From assembly GCA_002305165.1 (NCBI GenBank), contig DBQI01000002.1, forward strand, positions 58,348 through 76,857: DNA of 18,510 nucleotides, written 5' to 3'. Shown piece after piece: positions 13,386-18,510 of this stretch. Positions within the stretch are counted from its first letter, which is position 1. Each line of letters starts with the position of its first letter. The position numbers and the translations under genes were made by a program. The notes beneath the pieces are model-generated. The model was not told the DNA's origin and did not search any database. It was given only the letters and a program-made list of their open reading frames with translations. The stretch is from Armatimonadetes bacterium UBA1398. GTDB taxonomy: Bacteria > Armatimonadota > Zipacnadia > UBA1398.

Positions 13386-15596
13386 CTACCGCGCCACAAT
13401 GAGGAGGTCGGCCAGGAAGGCGACCGGACCGTCCGGCGCACGTTCGATCGTCAGTGTGACGCGTCGCCTGCCCTCGGGCAGGACCAGGGGCACCTCAAGC
13501 CACTCGAAGCCGTCATAGCCGCCGTGAGCCAGGTCAGCGGATGCGTCGCCCAAGGTGAGGCGCGCATGGCGTTGGTCGTTCTTCGCCCCCCACCGTAGGA
13601 GGACGGCAACCTCGCGCTCATTCCCCAGGTCCACCTCAGCCGAGATGGGACCGCGCCCGAGCCACCAGTACCCCTCCTCCGCGTACTGCTCGGGCCGAGG
13701 GAAGTCGATAAAGGCCACAAGGCCCGGCTGGTCTATCACCCGGAGGCTCGTGCGGGCGGACATGCCGCCGTCAGTGGGGGACCCGACTACCGTCTGGCGA
13801 CGCTCCGCATCGCCCGGGAGCGTCCATTCGATCGAGACCTCGCCCGACGGTGGCAGCGATACCTCGTCCGCGGCCAACGTGCCGGCTGTGGCCGTAAGGT
13901 TGGCCGTGATGGGCCCTTCGGTCAGGTTGCGGCAGGTCAGTCGCGCCGCCCGCTGCCCATCATGCAGGTTGATGTAGGCGGGACCCTCAAGCGCGATGGC
14001 GGGAACCCCGTGCGGGTAGTCGCTGGTTCGCCTAACAGTCACTCTGAGGGGCTCGCCAGCGCGCAGACCGACGGGCAACCCCTCAATGAGTCGGTAACCC
14101 GGAAGCACTCTGCTCTCGCCATCCATCTCAACGCGGTAGAGCGCGCCCGAGTCCACCGGCCACCACTCCGGCCACTCGTTGAGCCGCGGGTAGTTGAGAC
14201 TGAGTCCCATGTGGTCGCGGTGGCGAGGTCGGTCGAAGAACAAGCGACCCGACCACGGCTTCTCCGCGGTGGCCAGTAGAGTGAGTGAGGACTCATCCCA
14301 GAGCGCGCCCCAGCGCACATCGCTCCGCCAGGGAAAGAGCCGTGTGCCGCCCGTGTTGTACATGGCCCACATCAGCCACGTCCGGGCCGAGTTGCCGTCG
14401 CCATACCAACCCTCGATGATCCCATCCTCACGTTGGTAGGCGTAATGGGATTCCAGCAGGTCAGCGAGCCACGCGAAGGTCTCAGCGCGGGGCTCGCGGT
14501 TCAGGAGAACCAGCGCGCCTTCCTCGCAGTCGGCGAAGGCATCCGCACCACCCCACTCCCTGTAGTGAGTGGCCGCCTCTAGCGCATCGAGCACCGCCGC
14601 CCGGTAGCGCTCCTCGCCCGTGAGGAGATACGCAGTGTAGTAGGCGTTGTAGACGTAACCCCAGGTATCGGGCACGCCTCCCTCGCCCTCGGGGGCCATG
14701 GAGAGGATCCCCCGCTGGTTCAGGGAGCGCTCGAGCACGGTGTCCAGCATGCGGAGGAAAGGGCTCCGCCACTGCGCGGCCTTGTCGGGCCGGTGTGCCA
14801 CGGCGGCGGCATACACCTCGGATAGGCCGCCAATGATCTCGCTGCCGTGGTCGATGAGACTGAGGGCCGGATTCACCGCTGTCATGGTATCGAAGTCCCA
14901 CAGGTGACACGGAATCCCACCGTTCGCGGGCAGGACGCCGAGGAAGTAGGCGTCCCCGATCGCCACAGCCGCGTCCAGGTAGGTCGGATCACCCGTCACG
15001 CCGTGAAGCCGCGAGAAGACCTGGAGCATCTCACCGTTGACCTCGGCTCCCCCGGCAGGCAGACGGCCCCATTGAGTCTCGACTGGCGAGTTGGCGGCGA
15101 TGTCGCGCGCCATCGTCGCCATACGGTCCGTCCAGGGCGTCCGGCCCATCAGTTCTGTGATCGGCAGCAACCCGTCCTTGCAGTACTCCGAGGCGCCGAA
15201 CAGCAGGCGTTCGAGGTCCACTTCATCCCGCGAGTAGGTCCTCGTGGTCAGGTCAAGGGTATCTGGGAGACTTCCGAGGCGCGTTGTTAGCCGCATCTCG
15301 GCATCGAGGATCTCTCGAACCGTGCCCGCGAGCCACTCCTCATCGGTGAAGTACGCCGTGATGACCATGAAGGCGTAGTGATCCGCCGCGGAGTTCTCCG
15401 GCGTCCAGAGGGGGCTGTCAAGCCGCTGGGGGATGAGCCCGGTTTCGGAGTCGCGGTACTCCAGCCATCCCTCCATGTACCGGTGAGAGGCCTCTAGAGC
15501 GCGGTGCGCAGCGTCCGCGCGGGCCATCAGATCGGTCTCCGCCCATGACACTGCAGGCCCCTGCAGGATTGCTGCGACGGCGATGATCCAGAACAT
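13386..15596 (-). CDS. Secreted alpha/alpha-barrel (six-hairpin type) carbohydrate-active protein, specificity unknown
   Basis: A 736-residue exported protein. The N-terminal hydrophobic signal MFWIIAVAAILQGPAVSWA ends in a plausible cleavage site before ETD (about residue 19/20). Residues about 20-430 show regularly spaced amphipathic helices with aromatic/acidic turns typical of (alpha/alpha)6 glycan-processing enzymes: EGWLEYRDSETGLIPQ, SAADHYAFMVITAYF, GGIPCHLWDFDT, WGYVYNAYYTAYLLTGEERY, REDGIIEGWYGDGNSARTWL. Candidate acid residues cannot be assigned with confidence. About 440-600 looks like a beta-sandwich. The last ~130 residues (from AFIDFPRPEQYAEEGYWWLG) resemble a galactose-binding/CBM-like jelly roll. 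The ATG at 15596 has GGAGAGG about 10 nt upstream. It is divergent from a clan A glycosidase. It could be a GH88/GH105/GH127-like hydrolase or a polysaccharide lyase; I do not recognise the family. Confidence 0.75.
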   Translation of the reverse strand: MFWIIAVAAILQGPAVSWAETDLMARADAAHRALEASHRYMEGWLEYRDSETGLIPQRLDSPLWTPENSAADHYAFMVITAYFTDEEWLAGTVREILDAEMRLTTRLGSLPDTLDLTTRTYSRDEVDLERLLFGASEYCKDGLLPITELMGRTPWTDRMATMARDIAANSPVETQWGRLPAGGAEVNGEMLQVFSRLHGVTGDPTYLDAAVAIGDAYFLGVLPANGGIPCHLWDFDTMTAVNPALSLIDHGSEIIGGLSEVYAAAVAHRPDKAAQWRSPFLRMLDTVLERSLNQRGILSMAPEGEGGVPDTWGYVYNAYYTAYLLTGEERYRAAVLDALEAATHYREWGGADAFADCEEGALVLLNREPRAETFAWLADLLESHYAYQREDGIIEGWYGDGNSARTWLMWAMYNTGGTRLFPWRSDVRWGALWDESSLTLLATAEKPWSGRLFFDRPRHRDHMGLSLNYPRLNEWPEWWPVDSGALYRVEMDGESRVLPGYRLIEGLPVGLRAGEPLRVTVRRTSDYPHGVPAIALEGPAYINLHDGQRAARLTCRNLTEGPITANLTATAGTLAADEVSLPPSGEVSIEWTLPGDAERRQTVVGSPTDGGMSARTSLRVIDQPGLVAFIDFPRPEQYAEEGYWWLGRGPISAEVDLGNEREVAVLLRWGAKNDQRHARLTLGDASADLAHGGYDGFEWLEVPLVLPEGRRRVTLTIERAPDGPVAFLADLLIVAR

Positions 15597-15717
15597 ACAC
15601 GCCCGCCTCTCCTGGTGCGACTTATGCTGAGTTCAAGGCCGGGGCTGCGGAACCCTTGCCCGATGTCGGCCAGGAGGCGGGGGATACCGGGAGAATGGTC
15701 ACTTTGAGGTGATGCCG
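15597..15717. promoter_or_regulatory. Divergent intergenic region between the two secreted enzyme genes
   Basis: 121 bp that must contain the start signals of both genes. I can support only the ribosome binding sites: GGAGAGG for the minus-strand gene and GAGGTGAT (15706-15713) for the plus-strand gene, the latter favouring ATG 15718. No pair of good -35/-10 boxes or operator repeat was found by eye. Confidence 0.35.
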
Positions 15718-18468
15718 ATGGCGCCAGTAGCGATATGCGGTGCGTTAGTTCTCGTGCTCCAGGGCAGCGTGGTACTCGAGGACTTCGAGGCTCCCCTGGC
15801 TGATCGCTGGGAGTTCCGCAACGGGGCGGAGTTCCCCGGCGCCACGGGCAGCTTCGAGCGTTCGAGTGATGCCGCAGGTGAAGGGGACTATGGCGGCCGC
15901 CTGAGCTTCGACTTCACTGGCGGCGGCGCCTACGTTGAGGCGGCCCTCCCTGTTCCGGCCGCCCTGGACGCCCAAGCCATCGAACTCACCATCCGCAGGA
16001 CTCTGAGCAACGCCCTGGCGGTGCGCTTCACGGATGGTGAGGGGCAGACGTTCCAGAAGGCGCTCAACCTGCCAATGGGTGTGTGGCAACGTGTCCGCGT
16101 CTACCCCGACCGCTGGTCGGTGAGTTGGGGCGGTGCGGCGGACGGCGTCTTCCGAGGGCCGCTCACCCGCGTGTCACTGGTCGCTGACCAGAGCGGAGGA
16201 TCTAGAACCGGGTGGGTCGACTTCGACAACGTGACGGCGCTCACGGACATTGGTGGAGGTGGTGACCCTCCGGTGATAGCTCTGCAGACCATAACGCGCT
16301 TCGAGGACTGGAGCTTCCGGTGCGAGGGCGACGCCGGGGGCACCCAGCGGCAGGCCGGGAGCCTGGACTATGACTTCTCAGGAAGCTCAGAGGCCGTGTT
16401 CTCAAGCGATGTGAGCCTCCTCGCCGACCCGCAGACAGTGCGGCTGAGGGTGTTCAGCGACGGCTCCGGCCATGAGGTCCGGCTATCCCTTGGCTCCCAC
16501 TTCCAGACATTCACCACGACGCTGGGGACCCTCGATGAAGTGGGAGAGATGACTCTCGAGGCGCCCATCGGTGATATGTCCGCGTGGAGCTACGGCGGTG
16601 GGGAGAACGACGGCGTCAAGCGCCCGCCACTTCGTGCGCTCCGGGTCGCCGTGCGTCCCGTGGAAGGCGGCCCCAGAACGGGGACCATCGAGCTCCTGGC
16701 ACTGGAGGCGGAGACACGGATACCGTCCGCGAGGGAGGCTCTGTTTCCGGTAGCCCGCCCGCGCAACGGCGCCGTAGCCCTGTCCATCACCAGCCTCGCG
16801 ACCGAAGCCATGGAGGCCGACGTCCAGACCGAGTTCGTAGACTGGGAGGGGCTGCGCCTGGGGGGAGCAACCCAGCGGGTCGCATTGCCTGCGGGCGAGT
16901 TGACGGAGCTAACCATCCCGTACGATGGAGAGCCACGCTCATTCGTCGAAGCCCGCATAGCCGTGCAGGGCACGGGGCAGCGACCAGCGGCAGCCACCTG
17001 CGCCCTTGTCGGGCCGCTTCCTGAGGCCCCGTCGCCGGCGCTTGACCCCTCCTCGCCGTGGGGGATGGGGCTCTACCTATACCGGTATGACCTCTCGGCC
17101 GCGAGTCTGGCTGATATGGACCGCGCCGCCGCCCTTGCGGCGGCCGCCGGCGTGAAGTGGTCGCGAGAGGAGATGCAGTGGCACCGGATCGAGACGGCGA
17201 AGGGTGAGTTCAACTGGGACTTCTACGATCGGGTCGTTGACACCGCCACCCGCCACGGCATCAGCGTCTACGGGCTCATTGCCTACTGGAGCGGCTGGAC
17301 GGAGCCCTACACCGAGCAGGGAATACAGGACTACTGCGACTTCGCCCAAGCCCTCGTGCGCCGCTACGGCGATCGGATCAAGCACTGGGAGATCTGGAAC
17401 GAACCCAACATCTTCTTCTGGAGCGGCCCCCGGGAGGTCTACTTCGAGCTGCTGGACCGTGCGTACGAGGCGATCAAGGAGATCGATCCGGAGGCCGTTG
17501 TGTTCGGGTGCTCCACCGCGGGCATCGACAATGGCTTCGTTGAGCAGACCATGGATGCCGGATCGCGCTTCGATGGCCTGACGATCCACCCCTACCGAGG
17601 TGGCCTTGACGACCTGGGCTTCGTGGCCGAGCTTCAGGCGGCGGCTGAACTCGTCGCTCGTGACGGCGTAGACCGGCCGGTGTGGATCACGGAGATGGGT
17701 TGGCCCACGCAGATCGGGGGCACTACCGAGCGAGAGCAGGCGCGGTACCTTGCGCGCTGTTACGTGGACGCAGTCGCTAGCGGCGTGATCGGGAATATGG
17801 GCTGGTATAACTTCCGCGATGACGGCACGAACCCGTACTACAACGAGCACAGCTTCGGGGTCGTCCGTCATGACTTCACCCCCAAGCCCGCCTACCGGGC
17901 GCTGGCGGCCGTCTGCGGGACGCTCGCAGGCTTGGAGCCTCTGGGGCCGCCGCAGGTAGATGAAGGGGGCCTCCTCACCGCTCGTTTCGGAAGTGGCGAT
18001 CGGTGGGTCACCGCGTGCTGGAGCGTGGCCGAACCGGCCATCCTGGATGTTGGGTCCGACACGACGGTCGTCAACGCGATGGCGGAGGTCGTGGAACCTC
18101 TCGCTTGGGGCGATGAGCGAGTGATCCCTCTGGGCGCCAACACGCCCGTGTTCCTGCGGTCCGCGGAGGGGGAGCCGACGGTCCGGGCCTCGGCTCTGTC
18201 TCTGGAGCTCAGCTCGAGCGCCGCGCGCCCAGGGGAGTCAGTAAGCGTGGCACTGACCGGAAGCGTCGGTGCTGACGGCTTCCAGGCGGAGTGGTCCGTG
18301 CCCCAGGGCCTGACGGTGGAGCCAGATGGCGATGGGAGTTGGCGGATCACAGTTGCCGAGGACGCGACCGCGGGCAATGTCGAGGCCGCGCTGGTGATCC
18401 GCATCGGTGAGGGACAGATCGCCCTGCCCGTGGCGCTGGAGGTCGTGCCGACTGTCTTGGAGATCTAG
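15718..18468 (+). CDS. Multimodular extracytoplasmic glycoside hydrolase, clan GH-A
   Basis: 916 residues from ATG 15718, chosen because GAGGTGAT lies at the right distance; GTG 15709 and ATG 15712 are alternatives. A hydrophobic N-terminus (VAICGALVLVLQG) suggests export, although basic residues are lacking. Two tandem beta-rich modules (about 20-180, starting VLEDFEAPLADRW, and 185-345, starting ITRFEDWSF) look like carbohydrate-binding jelly rolls. A linking beta domain follows. The (beta/alpha)8 catalytic domain spans about 440-740: WEIWNEPN supplies the acid/base E562 and WITEMGWPT the nucleophile E659, with HPYRGG between. The organisation recalls GH39, GH5 or related GH-A families. The C-terminal ~80 residues look Ig-like. 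The substrate cannot be read from the sequence. Confidence 0.88.
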   Translation: MAPVAICGALVLVLQGSVVLEDFEAPLADRWEFRNGAEFPGATGSFERSSDAAGEGDYGGRLSFDFTGGGAYVEAALPVPAALDAQAIELTIRRTLSNALAVRFTDGEGQTFQKALNLPMGVWQRVRVYPDRWSVSWGGAADGVFRGPLTRVSLVADQSGGSRTGWVDFDNVTALTDIGGGGDPPVIALQTITRFEDWSFRCEGDAGGTQRQAGSLDYDFSGSSEAVFSSDVSLLADPQTVRLRVFSDGSGHEVRLSLGSHFQTFTTTLGTLDEVGEMTLEAPIGDMSAWSYGGGENDGVKRPPLRALRVAVRPVEGGPRTGTIELLALEAETRIPSAREALFPVARPRNGAVALSITSLATEAMEADVQTEFVDWEGLRLGGATQRVALPAGELTELTIPYDGEPRSFVEARIAVQGTGQRPAAATCALVGPLPEAPSPALDPSSPWGMGLYLYRYDLSAASLADMDRAAALAAAAGVKWSREEMQWHRIETAKGEFNWDFYDRVVDTATRHGISVYGLIAYWSGWTEPYTEQGIQDYCDFAQALVRRYGDRIKHWEIWNEPNIFFWSGPREVYFELLDRAYEAIKEIDPEAVVFGCSTAGIDNGFVEQTMDAGSRFDGLTIHPYRGGLDDLGFVAELQAAAELVARDGVDRPVWITEMGWPTQIGGTTEREQARYLARCYVDAVASGVIGNMGWYNFRDDGTNPYYNEHSFGVVRHDFTPKPAYRALAAVCGTLAGLEPLGPPQVDEGGLLTARFGSGDRWVTACWSVAEPAILDVGSDTTVVNAMAEVVEPLAWGDERVIPLGANTPVFLRSAEGEPTVRASALSLELSSSAARPGESVSVALTGSVGADGFQAEWSVPQGLTVEPDGDGSWRITVAEDATAGNVEAALVIRIGEGQIALPVALEVVPTVLEI

Positions 18469-18510
18469 CCCGCGTTATTCATGAGGTTGTTTAGAGGTTG
18501 TTGCATGGGA
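18469..18510. repeat. Short tandem direct repeat at the right edge
   Basis: After the glycosidase stop codon, GAGGTTGTT occurs twice with an 11-nt period (18483-18491 and 18494-18502), next to a TTATTCATGA stretch. The AT-richer composition differs from the coding DNA. It might be the edge of a mobile element or just the next intergenic region; the window ends too soon to decide. Confidence 0.3.

Noticed and set aside
17077..17871. 264-codon minus-strand open frame
   Set aside because: Antisense to the catalytic barrel of the glycosidase, whose motifs are unambiguous.
1..18510. CRISPR array, prophage, integron or complete insertion sequence
   Set aside because: No regularly spaced repeats, integrase, transposase or phage structural genes were found on either strand.

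Overview
The window is GC-rich (by eye about 64-65%), densely coded bacterial DNA. It holds twelve protein genes: one cut by the left edge and eleven complete. GTG starts and Shine-Dalgarno sites are common. The core-gene anchor is a str operon (rpsL-rpsG-fusA) on the minus strand at the left edge. No rRNA, tRNA, CRISPR array, phage gene or complete insertion sequence was found. The ribosomal protein S12 has an N-terminal insertion between its PAL and PQKRG segments. I associate this with Chloroflexota/Armatimonadota-type bacteria rather than Proteobacteria. Together with PASTA proteins and a secreted carbohydrate-active inventory, this fits an Armatimonadota- or Chloroflexota-like, probably uncultured, bacterium. 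The assignment is inference, not proof.

Layout: (1) 1-1374, minus: fusA 5' part, rpsG, rpsL. They are preceded by a strong sigma-70-type promoter (1703-1731) and a leader of about 320 nt carrying an intrinsic terminator (1425-1460), which suggests attenuation control. (2) 1891-8088, plus: a sugar ABC importer (substrate-binding lipoprotein and two permeases, no ATPase), then a TPR/membrane protein and a CPBP-family membrane protease, all closely spaced. (3) 8024-10501, minus: a membrane-anchored matrixin-like metalloprotease with C-terminal repeats, followed by a radical SAM anaerobic sulfatase-maturating enzyme. The latter overlaps the end of the CPBP gene tail to tail. (4) 10585-13342, plus: a Ser/Thr kinase with intact catalytic motifs but no sensor domain, then a PASTA-bearing protein whose kinase domain has lost all its catalytic residues. 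(5) 13386-15596, minus, and 15718-18468, plus: two divergent secreted carbohydrate-active proteins, an alpha/alpha-barrel enzyme of unknown specificity and a multimodular clan GH-A glycosidase.

Working picture: the cell degrades glycans outside the cytoplasm (the two large secreted enzymes), imports oligosaccharides (the ABC system, probably with a shared ATPase encoded elsewhere) and may activate sulfatases encoded elsewhere (the maturase). It also carries an unusual two-gene envelope signalling unit in which catalysis and sensing seem to be divided between an active kinase and a PASTA pseudokinase. The most notable observations are this kinase/pseudokinase pair, non-canonical residues at two streptomycin-determining positions of S12, a receiver-like domain at the C-terminus of the exported binding protein, the matrixin-TPR protein, and the attenuator-like str leader.
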